From contig DF241710.1 of the NCBI GenBank assembly GCA_000507305.1, forward strand, positions 6,088 through 70,087: DNA of 64,000 nt, read 5' to 3'. The notes below the pieces were generated by a model. That model had not been told where the DNA came from. It saw nothing but the letters and a program-made list of their open reading frames with translations, and did not search any database. This document shows positions 40,001 through 43,288 of this stretch, in pieces; the stretch's first letter is position 1, and the number at the start of each line of letters is the position of its first letter. The translations under genes and the position numbers were made by a program. Origin of the DNA: Breviolum minutum Mf 1.05b.01. Lineage: Eukaryota; Sar; Dinophyceae; Suessiales; Symbiodiniaceae.

Positions 40001-42864
40001 TCGTAAAGTTGGGTGCAGATGATGCACTTCCTTTCAAAAATGGTGGGGACATGTTTATTTTCCGGGGGGTTACATACATTTTGGTTGATTTTTATGGCAC
40101 ACTTCCTAAAACTAGCAGTTCGTTGATTAAAGAATATGCCATCCCAGAAGGAAAGTCATCTGAACCCAACCATCAATTCTCCCATGCGAACTGTTTCAGG
40201 GACGGTAAATCTAGGTGAGCTACGAAAAAAACACTCCTACTTACTACTTTCCATTATACTGGTTGTTTAGTAGGGATCCTTGTATTGGTTTATCAAAATC
40301 CCTCTTTAACTGGGTAGTAAAATTCCCTATATACCCTAGCCAACCAGGTTTTTTCATTGCTCAGGTAAATATTCCAGACTAACTCCCATTTCAACTAATG
40401 GCTGGAGCAACAAAGTCATGGAGATTTGGTGTAGTTTTCACTTCAGGGTCGCTTTTCAGGTGAACCATGTGTGTGTGTGTATGTTTTATTGTTTGTTTTT
40501 TTTTGGGGGTAGTATATGAAATATATATATATGTACTTTATATAAATATAAATACATATATGATTATATATATATGTATATATCCAAACTGGTGTTGGAT
40601 AAAACTGTGTATATATATATATACATGACATCCTACTCTACTTGTAGGGAGGGGTATTGGATTGGTCCAGCATGATGTTCCAGCGAATGTATGATCTTCA
40701 ACCCTCAAGGATAAAAAGAGGCAAATGTATGATGTATGTGATCCAGCTTTAAAAAAGAAAAAACAACTATGCTTGCCATGACCCCATAGATGTGTCCATG
40801 CAAAATGGAGGCCAGTTTCTAGCCATGAACAACAGTCCTTCACGCCAACAAGTACACCTTTACAGTTCAAACTATGATCCACCTGGCAATCTCAACTAAA
40901 CAATTACACGGCTAGAAGGGAAAATCACCTAAAATGTATCGCCTTTCAAATATGGCTTTTTTGGATATCTATGTTAGTTTTGCAGGTCGGTAATCTTGAT
41001 AGGATGTTGTGCATTTTCATTCATGGTTGAAATCTTCCATCGTCATTTTTTGGGTTGGGGGGAGGTTAGAGCTTGATCACAAAATCCATCAAACAATGGA
41101 AGAACGAGCCTGGAAGCAAAGATGAACCGAAGTTAGACATTATCATGTTTATACCCCAAACGCTTGGCATAGTGTAGAGGAAACCAGTGGCAACATATTT
41201 TTTTATGAGCTTCCCATGTTCATTCTGAGTGTAAACATCATACCTCACCAGCTAGGAGCCCCTTCCTATAATAAAAATGCTTCTATGATACCCAGGACCC
41301 AGATCCTCCGAGAAAAAACGGTTCCACTGATAAGTTTCAGATTTTTTCTCCAATCATCCATCATCCACCATCATCCGTCATCATCCACCCCAACACAAAA
41401 AAAAGCAAAACAAAAGAAAAGGTCGCCTAGTAGTTCATCCCCATCACATGTAATATACGCAGCATTAACAAAAACCCATCCCCCTCTGGGGGTTTTAAGC
41501 TCATCCGAATCCAGAAAAGGCAGGATATCCACGGTATCCACCAGCAGGTAACCGAGCGCGTTCTCGGCTCCCAAACGGCTCCCATAAGTACATGAAAGAA
41601 CACCGTCATGGTCAAAAGATCCGTCTGCCCTTCCTGTCGCGAAAAAAAAACCGGAGCTGGTGTGGGTAAAATTTGTTTGGTGGAGAACTATGAATCTCCT
41701 AAAGCACTGTAGCAAGGATGAATGGATCAATTCAGCTGCATCTTTGATATTATGAATTCTTTACATAAGTGCTCATGGAAAAAAACACGGAGTATGGTCA
41801 CTAGCAAAGATTTAGTGAATGGTAGTGATAGGCTGTGGATACAAATTGGTCGATTGGTCGACAAATGTAGGAACGCCAACCCGCAATCACAAAATCAAGC
41901 AGCAGCTTCCTTGCACCCAAAAAGAGCCAAGATCAATTTATTGGGGAGCCCAAATTGCATCATTGAATTCACTGTGTTTGCTTGTCCTCAAAAAATGTAC
42001 AGAGGTCTTGTTATCATCCAGCAATTCTCTTGGATTTTAGTTAAGATGGTTGTTTAAAAAAAAGTATACATACCTGCTGGACCCTCCAAGGGGTGCCAAA
42101 TGGATGGTAAGGGGTGCCATTCTGCAACCCCTGAGGGTTCAAACACCACCCGTTGGAGGGTTGCTGGTATATTCCCCTCACGATAATGTGATGAAAAGTG
42201 ATTGGCCCGGCTGCCTCTCACCTCCATGGTTTTTCAAGACACGAAAGGAATTCCAGAATCCTGGAGCCCCTCCGGATGTTGAAAAATCATGATACAAATG
42301 TGACAACGAATGACGACAACCACACAACTTTGAAGGATGACTTGTTTGTTTGTATATCATGGAGTTGATGAAGCTTTGTTTTGATTTTGCTTTCTACCCC
42401 CTCCGAAAAATGCCAGTCACAACCGGGATTTATATGTTTAAGTACAAAAATCCTGAAGTACCACCGATCCAATCGGTCTGTTCTAGGGGTTATAACCCTA
42501 CTTTTAGGGGTCCCATAACTCCCTCTATAACTAGTAACGGCTCACCCTTGGACTTACTGCAGTCGTTACAGCGAAGCCCCTCTACCTGGACCATCCCTTA
42601 CCCACCCGTGGAAGAGTTTAACTCCCACGAGTTTTACCCCTATGGAAAATATATACAAAGGGCCCCAATTTGAAGGAAAGCATCATCATCCTCTTCCGGT
42701 TTCATCATGGGCTTTCGGGCTGGGGCGAGAGGGTTTTTTTGGGGTTTATAATTGGCATCCTGCCTGGGAAGGTGCCCTGGCAGTTGCCCACCGGCCTTGT
42801 TGGGATCTAAATGACGCCACAGCGCCATCTGCAAACGTGAAGAGTCCAAATCTTCCGAGGACAC
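8937..42864 (-). CDS. Predicted multi-exon gene ('gene 2'): charged helical protein with CTFxP and LYERG motifs, possible cytoskeletal/flagellar component
   Basis: Not a recognised family; this is a model built from 21 short minus-strand exons at 42792-42864, 41542-41633, 39939-39957, 37713-37777, 36484-36514, 35971-36005, 35529-35580, 34424-34492, 33981-34001, 33148-33198, 32915-32941, 31943-32025, 31357-31383, 30992-31061, 29348-29448, 27203-27278, 15460-15499, 14391-14445, 13029-13109, 12415-12465 and 8937-9047. All use GT donors and all but one acceptor is AG|G. Phases agree from end to end (1230 nt, stop TAG). The N-terminal part reads LQMALWRHLDPNKAG then ADGSFDHDGVLS, reminiscent of an EF-hand-like 'LWxxLDPxxxG' segment. 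The middle is Arg/Glu-rich helix, then GCTFQPKCNPP, a short Cys cluster, VLYERGLADKKQRE and a basic C-terminus. Alternating charged helices with 'CTFxP' and 'LYERG' words are known from protist flagellar/cytoskeletal proteins; that assignment is inference. A 10.4-kb retroelement occupies one intron. The true start is not identified. Confidence 0.55.
10547..10649. repeat. Fold-back element, family H
   Basis: GAAATCTAAGGGTGCCCCCC and GGGTTACCCTTAGATTTACA are inverted ends; the centre is CCAATGCC...GGCATTGG. Confidence 0.8.
11588..11702. repeat. Fold-back element, family C
   Basis: CTGGTTGGTGGTTGAACCAA at the left, AGCAGCCACCACCTAGA at the right, body CATCTGATAAATATGAGACAAAATGGGAG. Confidence 0.65.
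12415..12465 (-). CDS. Gene 2 exon
   Basis: Acceptor CCAG|GTCCGC, donor CGA|GTTGGC, 51 nt, phase 0 to 0. Encodes VRESEKAKTTEEAETRR, a charged helix. Confidence 0.55.
12536..12622. repeat. Fold-back element, family B (diverged)
   Basis: CCCATGTGACGAACAGTATATTTAC is loosely complementary to GTAGATACATATAGACCAGTCC. The centre GAATGGTTGAATTTTATATATGGTAAA resembles the 63601-63690 copy. Confidence 0.5.
13029..13109 (-). CDS. Gene 2 exon with LYERG motif
   Basis: Acceptor GCAG|GTTCTC, phase 0. Encodes VLYERGLADKKQREQKAR and a Gly/Glu tail. The donor is not unique: GTAGTG after 81 nt, GTCGAA six bases earlier, or a GC donor after 48 nt all keep phase 0. Confidence 0.55.
13182..13287. repeat. Fold-back element, family C
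   Basis: CTGGTTGGTGGTTGAACCAA...GAAACCACCAACCTAG, with the family body CTGAAAAATATGCTCGTCAA. It abuts the exon at 13029-13109. Confidence 0.75.
13729..13806. repeat. Fold-back element, family B
   Basis: GGGTATATTTCCCTACATT pairs with AATGTAGGTAAATATATC; AT-rich centre with ATACCATAAACATC. Confidence 0.7.
14391..14445 (-). CDS. Gene 2 exon
   Basis: Acceptor CAAG|GCCCAA, donor GAG|GTGAGA, 55 nt, phase 2 to 0. Encodes PKDGHVEILTPAGSTRAE. Both neighbouring exons agree in phase. Confidence 0.5.
14513..14627. repeat. Fold-back element, family A, inserted beside a second partial copy
   Basis: ACCCCTGAAAACTAACATGACACGCTGGAAAATC pairs with GATTTTCCAGCCAGTCATGTTTGTTTTCAGGGAGG. A degraded left end of another copy (TACCCTCCCGGAAACGAACAG) starts at about 14461, just downstream of exon 14391-14445. 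Confidence 0.7.
15073..15166. repeat. Fold-back element, family D
   Basis: Contains the family core GGGTGCCAATTAAACCCTGA...GAATTGACAAGTCTTTAGGGAACC. Confidence 0.65.
15460..15499 (-). CDS. Gene 2 exon, Cys-rich
   Basis: Acceptor TCAG|GACATG, donor GGG|GTGTGC, 40 nt, phase 1 to 2. In the phase dictated by its neighbours it encodes HECTLCCIRCGRG; the alternative phase gives DMSALFAAFAAAG. Only about 100 bases from the 3' end of the retroelement. Confidence 0.45.
15599..16471 (-). CDS. Retroelement C-terminal domain (frameshifted continuation of RNase H polyprotein)
   Basis: 290 codons from an ATG at 16471 to TAG at 15599. It is almost certainly the same polyprotein as the RNase H frame: skipping one base in GCAGATAGCGG turns the last RNase H residues GNQYAD into ...AVETCLKL without a break. 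It starts with a Lys/Glu/Arg/Gln-rich coiled-coil-like stretch (residues about 10-60), then a Trp- and Cys-containing globular part (WLRQFRWPDNPLGPTGRQTG, later CNSCYIQGFQKFYQG), and ends with the basic RRVRKRRK. No known domain recognised. Confidence 0.7.
   Translation of the reverse strand: MQIAVETCLKLQPELVTLLKKRAENTLQERERLVQVFRLQLKLAEKRSQALKQQAVAEQGTRACAQPEIVQAFSQWDVDNPTVFHGQYNIVELQVCAWGHENANRTIRWLRQFRWPDNPLGPTGRQTGICWPELALSWVLFNQCYLPLRRKDQWGQERLMQPGSFFQAKEMGANLSEFGSNCQHLLEHVQSLVVQSITPKLTTGKCNSCYIQGFQKFYQGIKVRPAIPCQKEVVELLQSILSKGPSKFLDVVPEIFSTLDNQIFPDTWNERYRKADLGMRRVRKRRKAEV
16455..17405 (-). CDS. Retroelement zinc knuckle and RNase H domain
   Basis: RNase H degrades the RNA strand of the RNA:DNA hybrid made by the RT. 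All four acidic residues are visible: D161 (WYTDGS), E225 (RAELLA), D244 (HTDSAT) and D314 (GNQYAD), counting from the ATG at 17405. Before it, CPFC...H....C (71-87) is the zinc knuckle that often lies between RT and RNase H in LINEs. The first 40-odd residues overlap the RT frame and are shadow sequence; the real join is a one-base shift at a run of six A near 17272-17277 (removing one A fuses ...CEER to KNYLREIS). The frame ends at a TGA that cuts off the C-terminal domain. Confidence 0.85.
   Translation of the reverse strand: MPCKLGCNHFLLCIPKDQNSLVSQILTDMTLLPFLQNFHVKKGKNYLREISGAVQLPTQKQHWCTEHTLECPFCSMEDSKTHRLLECPIGNDIREEFSDTISEINFSGSLLPEFTVLHVHPDSEALDLAQFDHSHGIINATVQKMVVSFQKKSLPINWYTDGSCQYPHLVTSRFAAYSVVFDACQSDSERRSMARFARHQDVTPPTFLTACANRVFGEQDILRAELLAIETILRHFGVGRIHTDSATAIHFFHRFFQAESLQQLSDLEHFDIFCRLWPLRDDMTVSFVKVKAHTDLDTPDDLELYSLLGNQYADSG
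17260..21066 (-). CDS. Retroelement endonuclease / reverse transcriptase
   Basis: The frame is open from 21066 (after a TAG) to TGA at 17260; the first ATG is at 20862, and numbering is from there. EEP/AP-type endonuclease: SETAA (81-85), GDLN (208-211), THRPV (279-283, usual SDHRPV). RT: motif A LDLKKCFN (D803), motif B GFPEGDTFS (859-867), motif C YADN (897-900), which has Asn where YADD is usual. A hydrophobic segment plus GEALNPGP (32-39) precedes the endonuclease. The NPGP is conserved but the DxE of a true 2A peptide is not, so 2A-like skipping is doubtful. About 310 residues of thumb/connection follow the RT core before the frame is lost at the A6 run. Confidence 0.9.
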   Translation of the reverse strand, partial: FAALGRTLTFRSFQFRIGVALFFAWIPNLWSGAGFVEATNRGSSSRKALPNFVNFCIANPTYIAKIKDMFVSLCQQNFFWTTVSLVVAWRPFLGAGFRFGEALNPGPARRRSKPELIRFCITNPTSIAKKEDSYVNLIKAKTCHLVSLSETAATEIMQNHFTASMRKHQMQCQWSTPVQPFRNTITSYEAAKGKANGTGLISTIPFRPARLQLPNTWTANPRILHSEVSFGQSHIQVIVLYCKPLSNSEAIDFNNQLMRLAYDQSLHLPLPLIIMGDLNMPVVDFEIWPELESKGFEHLFSLYHKKYGCNMPPSCKEVTNPDTAIISPSLLPHLHDIAVLESTWFATHRPVTFSLIPPEKGLFRQLLRYPKQLIHVGIDDLREAATDSLSWRCKPTTIEEVGYMIEEVADHALYIQSKENTMTAKNPTRLPFAYRGRCQPIQPKKTPVHAAIRRARHGDFEPSCEVLTMKTTQKVKQLRRLQSFQIRLKKFEQGIFKPTTFEELKIEWKVICKSHAFESTPFLHWVQQHPELGPPSWPLPSYPWIFDLSQIVHFQVEAALKADARWVHKKLIYARRIDATGDGYSKQAFRCVRGPGFPPITEIQHSIKRDFLVAPLAEPGHFELYGEKIDEFHSDFPILIDGEIFKICDQNMYCMQVCNTCILELPKQVEAHQTTFAHSPQQIAHSLNQFWNPIWQRDDTNIDDVFMHANFQEITSTFPPHPAYQIDFGLSFWQDAVKKLKSHSARGIDMISAQELKFLSDDMLQDIANVLTSYHHGFPEWFMIGLTCPLAKTQDIPSNGQTRPITIMAQLYRLWSAVSSRHLLRVLSEWAPPSITGLLPKRGAFDNAHQMQLELELAKARHHTRSGLTLDLKKCFNCIRWTFAFAMLRAIGIPINILKQWFISLTRLCRYWVISGEVWIAGSTTCGFPEGDTFSVVTMIAVSCAWIFFVSRRPFLNNQLALSAYADNWGWRVNDIQMHSIILRDTLQLLDSAGLTIDWSKTWFWTTCNREADTLASLLTPIANNQVVRKHAAGDLGLQLHYSGQRVRGLAKTRIDNGLKRLARLQSMQQDLSVKEHMLRSSVYPAMFHGCELIMPSHDELTRIRTKVQNSLIGKAYSASPAITLALTNKVILDPEFWIWLKVLLTAKKYLHKSDDETRYWFFRIASSFRGTLQATKGPASVFGFVIHQLSWNIDSNGMLSLATFLKFPILKISHKRLIRFAMQAWMQSLLVMHTQRSKLFGFPDINRYDTVAILAKFSCEERKKLPT
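20690..21110 (-). repeat. Tandem duplication of the NPGP/endonuclease-start segment
   Basis: Two in-frame copies about 190 bases apart. The downstream copy reads AWRPFLGAGFRFGEALNPGP...FCITNPTSIAK; the upstream one reads AWIPNLWSGAGFVEATNRG...FCIANPTYIAK. A more decayed third trace (GACCTTTTTCGGATTCGG at about 21070-21087, minus) contains stops. Only the last copy keeps NPGP. Confidence 0.75.
21285..21704 (-). CDS. Retroelement coiled-coil segment (frameshifted end of the methyltransferase/linker protein)
   Basis: Open from 21704 to TGA at 21285, in a different frame from the large linker ORF it overlaps (ending 21587). It reads SRFADERSWANWQGAKPN, then a long heptad-like stretch (EAKLTAQDERIAKLEETISK and onward to QQQSKTFDDNMRELKQLL), ending in KRKAPNEQEDAEM. 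The composition is clearly that of a coiled coil, so I place the frameshift between about 21700 and 21650. Such coils usually mediate self-assembly of LINE ORF1-type proteins. Confidence 0.7.
   Translation of the reverse strand, partial: TKHSSRFADERSWANWQGAKPNIAPQASRPLQGPHEAKLTAQDERIAKLEETISKVHEHQADQDANFEKFRQDVKKQDVAIRSHIDQRLSQVKQELDASFSGALQQQSKTFDDNMRELKQLLGAVPKRKAPNEQEDAEM
21587..24829 (-). CDS. Retroelement ORF: end of DNA methyltransferase, long linker, RRM-like domain
   Basis: Open from 24829; no ATG at the start, so it is probably read by continuing from the preceding frame. Residue numbers count from 24808. RHWHPSEIL (62-70) and LGNQITLHHA (92-101) match methyltransferase motifs IX and X, so the enzyme is split across two frames by a one-base shift at 24813-24829. 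About 840 residues follow without a recognised domain. Near the end, VFKLESLPFGATSDMIQ...WQVKPL...TTWIVGCAEG (about 947-990) has the beta-alpha-beta rhythm of an RRM, which would bind RNA. One base (N at 22949) is unresolved. The frame ends at 21587 after leaving the coiled-coil frame. Confidence 0.75.
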   Translation of the reverse strand, partial: LAAKHDLLPPGKRFNTPIDKALQSRCYDGNAILPTFMASYGFQHCFDEHTLRAKGFLAHYYQPKQDVIRHWHPSEILALHASYGTHFVVNDRKQAYQVLGNQITLHHALLLIVNGLRMIPQFAALDLHEILRTLDHHRFKFEQCFCLEIRTGSFYSREPFALSERQCNVIDSFESVIVAERLPAGHCWTFDGLRPWTFGQVTKADEEIPPAQTLDLSFHQFEIVSDAADMEHSPITPNDTVDISPTIAFTPVLLGKIVTPEGEFKFWFQETLPYQNILAVWGFEYQIEYTDDESSCSLMLSPAATLPTSCHSKESVLCLYQDNMLTLMHSNEDSRLSANQNGHIKLFDQFDQLPEHDLSPLLVVYPEHDLGTFKFEIPSDFQRLDYTNVGFLLVTSNLCQSTASWDPDTHSLLLIFHGPLEATLLLAEIWKSVLSEDILKQCGYTAEITSIGKGHQCVFQPSNSRCPVPIFAFRVQLVVNAFRTFAEQFKGIGPTIRIKWLSRPLWIAPVQTTLQLGDLIDLFDCLVLPLVSKLNHRFVHKGKQATHETTIQDLIVEDSTDVLTFHLIGEVSGGGPATTSKSGHRVQIKNSLASTLLEEGFELKWVSESIETLFESQGVKKVTPVASXQVPQGPQKLKEIKALMEASSIRIPTVQTTLSSAHSGQSKAKKKIVMPNPDNYSVKPGFLYNQDGTDCTHIHDFAGHLHGIMLCTPDFAVPWLRDGRKISADELALAIIGEPTVDTSLTSMKINIPCVDPNGRDVLLACSLFQFGEKSLLPKTQETTKVPHVGCSLVAVTLWKNDWTDDWHRIIQNPYQFLKQQMNSPEGLVSIWGKSFRKGRNACSPSDSTSIQVHCAIKDAALTEGLRASGYNKLWMTPKDQQGRPCDRWKLIWLSQGQDLSQCRILAANVQGAAGLAKSKDRLALRVEKASFTTAWDKIFPGVTPPKDIATNKVFKLESLPFGATSDMIQSWAEQFQWQVKPLRAIGPTTWIVGCAEGPKPMQLTFNGSPVLTRELPPKTGSSTHPVVAGPRPFMNAVRRDEPNTQVGLLMKDPGQTGKVQNRTLHHRLLGLYKVHMKQN
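24813..26009 (-). CDS. Retroelement-borne C5 cytosine-DNA methyltransferase, catalytic part
   Basis: 398 codons from ATG at 26009 to TGA at 24813. Motif I WLELFSGGFAGW (162-173), motif II IAIEYD (191-196), catalytic motif IV SAPCQPWS (256-263, Cys259), motif VI ETVGGF (297-302; usual ENV is here ETV), motif VIII PTTRVRWLALFYR (335-347). The target-recognition region begins here and motifs IX-X lie in the next frame. Residues 1-160 are not recognised. The enzyme would transfer a methyl group from S-adenosylmethionine to cytosine C5. Capture of such enzymes by dinoflagellate retrotransposons is documented (de Mendoza and colleagues, 2018); whether this copy is active is unknown. Confidence 0.9.
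   Translation of the reverse strand: MVREFPQDTLNSGGFRPKLSRSKPVAFSVWGADWVMTSMFNELLWEYDLMGSPGCQITERPSILVKNLTSNGSGNFEAIQLVPEGCSTSQILSQWVAYNNDMDLDKISILWDARLTNPEANGKYFLCGVQEVFPSDSAIFRLCEDTIVMPVDHKVGSDRIHWLELFSGGFAGWTRGLHLLRERHQIPVQSIAIEYDIRIAHNLAVSLGIPLLDGTRVMPQNAFCGMQDDCVIHGDITQKTWHSAIAKWKPDAISISAPCQPWSNAAAGSGLSSLDGMAAAESIAVCKFLRPRIILYETVGGFLTHDHHHKILMQFAWAGYRAKWSKLVDCKDHLPTTRVRWLALFYRIADENLVPSPFQFWQPRTACSPFDFDAIHEEFDTDETLILSDEVKLTSSQT
26036..26700 (-). promoter_or_regulatory. Retroelement upstream region with degenerate internal repeats
   Basis: Upstream of the methyltransferase ATG. Between about 26390 and 26690 the words CACTGTAAATA, GTATTT(A/G)C, CGATGTTTT and CAGTGTTTTT recur in both orientations roughly every 60-80 bases. 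A role as 5' UTR or promoter is inference from position only; it may instead be unrelated intron repeat. The open frame 26034-26543 (minus) has no domain character. Confidence 0.3.
26729..26776. repeat. CAA / AAG triplet microsatellite
   Basis: About ten CAA units run directly into six AAG units. Confidence 0.9.
27203..27278 (-). CDS. Gene 2 exon with CTFxP motif
   Basis: Acceptor CCAG|GTGTCC, donor CAG|GTGATT, 76 nt, phase 0 to 1. Encodes VSGCTFQPKCNPPKLQHGK and a Gly/Ser-rich end. The next exon downstream is 11.7 kb away, beyond the retroelement. Confidence 0.55.
27332..27440. repeat. Fold-back element, family C
   Basis: CTGGTTGGTGGTTCAACTCA...AAAATAGTTGAGTTGCCAC, with body TTTTGAAAAATATATGCTG. 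Confidence 0.65.
27669..27774. repeat. Fold-back element, family A
   Basis: TACACTCCCGAAAACTAACATGTCCCC against GGGGACATGTTAGTTTTCCAGGGTGTA: an almost perfect inverted repeat ending in TA on both sides. Confidence 0.85.
28957..29265. repeat. Compound triplet/hexamer microsatellite (CAA, CGA, GAA, CAT)
   Basis: Ordered blocks: CAA units, CAACGA units, CAA again, GAACAA/GAACGA units, then CAT units with rare CAC. Every frame is open on both strands; these low-complexity frames are not genes. It lies about 80 bases beyond the donor of exon 29348-29448. Confidence 0.9.
29348..29448 (-). CDS. Gene 2 exon, charged helix
   Basis: Acceptor GCAG|GTGAAT, donor GAG|GTGCTT, 101 nt, phase 1 to 0. Encodes ESGSATHAELLMWRHRKTQ then EKKEELRSKIRTEE, a strongly helical Glu/Lys/Arg segment leading into the CTFxP exon. 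Confidence 0.6.
29588..30050. repeat. Unresolved tandem repeat around an assembly gap
   Basis: The unit GGGGAGGGCGACGAACCACTTTGGCGGATTGG...CATTGCAGG occurs at 29589-29647, immediately left of the N run, and again at 29940-29998, immediately right of it. After the second copy, shorter 'GGGTGCCATTG' units continue to 30050. The gap therefore probably replaces further copies. Confidence 0.8.
29648..29935. other. Assembly gap (288 N)
   Basis: Run of N; the true length is unknown. Confidence 0.99.
30607..30694 (+). CDS. Possible plus-strand exon (weak)
   Basis: AAG|GGCACC acceptor and AAG|GTAGGG donor bracket 88 nt reading APHVEPTLESSKDSTKEIAN and FTKSTMTFK in phase. It lies opposite a gene 2 intron and I found no partner exon, so it may be coincidence. 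Confidence 0.2.
30711..30810. repeat. Fold-back element, family A, 'recent' subfamily
   Basis: TACCCTCCAGGGAACTAACTAACATATCCC...GATCGTTCCCAGGAGGGTA. The core CACCTTG.GGAAAGGAAA.TCATCTT is shared almost exactly with 57546-57630 and 63853-63947. Confidence 0.8.
30809..30901. repeat. Fold-back element, second copy sharing its TA with the previous one
   Basis: TAATCAACATGACAACGGAAAATC is mirrored by TTCCATTGTCATGTAAGTTTTCGGGGGTGTA. Confidence 0.65.
30992..31061 (-). CDS. Gene 2 exon
   Basis: Acceptor CCAG|GTGGTA, donor AAG|GTGGCT, 70 nt, phase 0 to 1. Encodes VVVPPAIDAKSRAMADELLK then KQK, a clear coding-type sequence. Confidence 0.6.
31357..31383 (-). CDS. Gene 2 micro-exon (27 nt)
   Basis: Acceptor CCAG|GAGAAG, donor ACC|GTCGTT, phase 0 to 0, EKSLEKEET. 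A stronger GTGATG donor 17 bases on would put the next exon into a stop, so the shorter form is preferred. Confidence 0.4.
31530..31717 (-). CDS. Orphan exon candidate
   Basis: 188 nt open, bounded by TTCAG|ATTTGT and CAAG|GTATGA, encoding FHLFIQQKENQEVTTKSEEA and further sequence such as NIEGHYLDLGIPGVND. The phase does not fit gene 2 neighbours and the acceptor lacks the usual G; it may be alternative or chance. Confidence 0.25.
31943..32025 (-). CDS. Gene 2 exon
   Basis: Acceptor GAAG|GGTTCG, donor CAG|GTATCC, 83 nt, phase 1 to 0. Encodes FETFTIPVQRFRFQPLYTHR then MHYQAQQ. Confidence 0.55.
32467..32584. repeat. Fold-back element, family A
   Basis: TACCCTCCCCTGAAACTAACG against CTGTTAGTTTCAGGGAGGGTA; the centre includes GCCATGGAAAATCC/GGGATTTGTCATGGGC. 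Confidence 0.85.
32915..32941 (-). CDS. Gene 2 micro-exon (27 nt)
   Basis: Acceptor GGAG|GCAACA, donor CTG|GTGATT, phase 1 to 1, NIPELLDA. Phase fits both neighbours. Confidence 0.45.
33148..33198 (-). CDS. Gene 2 exon
   Basis: Acceptor AAAG|GCCGCC, strong donor GGA|GTGAGT, 51 nt, phase 1 to 1. Encodes RRIVELLLRFDPIRLR. Confidence 0.6.
33981..34001 (-). CDS. Gene 2 micro-exon (21 nt)
   Basis: Acceptor CCAG|GCCTTG, donor AAG|GTGCGA, phase 1 to 1, LAPQEE. Short, so supported mainly by phase and splice words. Confidence 0.35.
34105..34204. repeat. Fold-back element, family C
   Basis: TAGTTGGTGGTTGAACCAACCC...AATATTTGAAACCACCACCTA; one of the best preserved copies. Confidence 0.8.
34424..34492 (-). 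CDS. Gene 2 exon (AG|A acceptor)
   Basis: Acceptor CCAG|ATCTGC is the only non-G acceptor in the model; donor GGA|GTGGAG; 69 nt, phase 1 to 1. Encodes LPPEARVERMSVHANRVMLH. Confidence 0.45.
35529..35580 (-). CDS. Gene 2 exon
   Basis: Acceptor ATAG|GTCCAT, donor TGG|GTATCT, 52 nt, phase 0 to 1. Encodes VHAFESIETGQKNSREV. A second donor (GAG|GTGGGT) four bases upstream is possible but would break phase. Confidence 0.5.
35646..35796. repeat. Fold-back element, family G
   Basis: AATGGAGTTTCCTGGTTCCC...TAATAGGTGGTAAGTACC pairs with ATCACCTACCACCTATTCAG and GGGAACCAGAAACAGCTATT. Same arms as 6966-7068 with a longer centre. Confidence 0.85.
35971..36005 (-). CDS. Gene 2 exon (35 nt)
   Basis: Acceptor AAAG|GTATTC, donor GAC|GTAAAC, phase 1 to 0. 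Encodes IPSHIEWWTED. Reading continues open past the donor, so a longer form is possible. Confidence 0.5.
36297..36406. repeat. Fold-back element, family A variant (AGATTAACGGCTGGAAC)
   Basis: TACACCCTGGAAGATTAACGG against TGTTAATCTTCAGGGGTGTA. Same variant as 52824-52945. Confidence 0.75.
36484..36514 (-). CDS. Gene 2 exon (31 nt)
   Basis: Acceptor CCAG|GCGTCC, donor CAG|GTGTCC, phase 0 to 1. Encodes ASEVITPLAP. Confidence 0.5.
36924..37007. repeat. CAT triplet microsatellite
   Basis: About 28 CAT units with one ATGATC interruption at 36959-36963. Confidence 0.95.
37570..37673. repeat. Fold-back element, family C
   Basis: GTGGTGGTTGAACCAACCCA...ATGGTTAAGTTGCCACCACC. It touches the gene 2 exon at 37713 within 40 bases. 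Confidence 0.7.
37713..37777 (-). CDS. Gene 2 exon
   Basis: Acceptor ACAG|GTGGCA, donor CAG|GTGTCG, 65 nt, phase 1 to 0. Encodes SLALQSINEENTAELSQPVQ. Confidence 0.6.
37975..38106. repeat. Fold-back element, family F (TTGGGGCCCGGTGGTTTGGATTC)
   Basis: Arms of over 30 bases: GGTTTGGGGCCCGGTGGTTTGG against CCAAACCACCGGGGCCCCAAACC. A second copy is at 48459-48588. Confidence 0.85.
38377..38478. repeat. Fold-back element, family D
   Basis: GACCTTCCAGTTTGGGTGCC at the left; CTTGGCACCCTGACTGGAAGG at the right. Confidence 0.75.
38630..38744. repeat. Fold-back element, family A
   Basis: GCACCCCGGAAAACTAGCGAATG against CATGTTAGTTTTCCGGGAAGTGC. Confidence 0.7.
38960..39090. repeat. Fold-back element, family E
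   Basis: GGTGGGCCCCTACTAGCTAT...GGAGTTATAACCC with inverted counterpart GGGCTATAACCCCATTTACAACCAGTAAGGGC. Confidence 0.65.
39939..39957 (-). CDS. Gene 2 micro-exon (19 nt; longer form to 39902)
   Basis: Acceptor CCAG|GTGGAC. Donor AAG|GTGCCA after 19 nt gives VDEAAQ and fits the next exon's phase. Donor AAG|GTGAAA at 39902 gives the longer VDEAAQGASRSAALEDGE but leaves phase 2, which does not fit the next exon. Confidence 0.45.
41542..41633 (-). CDS. Gene 2 exon
   Basis: Acceptor ACAG|GAAGGG, donor CTG|GTGGAT, 92 nt, phase 1 to 0. Encodes RADGSFDHDGVLSCTYGSR then LGAENALGYLL, completing the EF-hand-like segment begun in the preceding exon. Confidence 0.55.
42078..42172. repeat. Fold-back element, family K (ACCCTCCAAGGGGTGCC)
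   Basis: GGACCCTCCAAGGGGTGCC at the left and CACCACCCGTTGGAGGGTT at the right. Related sequence in reverse orientation at 53160-53265. Confidence 0.65.
42792..42864 (-). CDS. Gene 2, most upstream exon with a consistent phase
   Basis: Acceptor CCAG|GTGTCC, donor CCG|GTGGGC, 73 nt, phase 0 to 1. Encodes SSEDLDSSRLQMALWRHLDP then NKA. The acceptor shows further exons exist upstream. Confidence 0.55.
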
Positions 42865-42962
42865 CTGGCAAATCTGACAAAAGAGTCGTGGATGTGAAAA
42901 ATCCACCAGTCAAGGATTTTTGATCATGAAATGTGTTTGCTGGATATCATCTGGGTTGTTCC

Positions 42963-43045
42963 CCTCCCAGCAACAGTGGCAAATGATAGGGATCCCTTCC
43001 TCAAAACATAGTAATCCTGATGGTGACTGTTACTGGGCAAGGGGA
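42963..43045. repeat. Fold-back element, family J (CCAGTAACAGTCACC)
   Basis: CCCAGCAACAGTGGCAAATGA...GATGGTGACTGTTACTGGGC. Second copy at 49312-49424. Confidence 0.75.
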
Positions 43046-43288
43046 CAACCCAAGATATCATCCAGGATGGAATTTTAACTCTATATCAACCGGTTCCAGT
43101 TGATTTCCTGCATCAGAAGGAATTCGATTCGATGGATCTTGACCACATATTACATCCTTGAAACTATGAATAAACAACTTATTATAGGCAAAACTTAGGT
43201 CCCCTCCTAAAGGTTCAACTTTTGGTGAACACCAAATCTAAAGGGAAGACTACCAAATGACTTGCCAAGAAAAGACAGTTTGGGTGAC

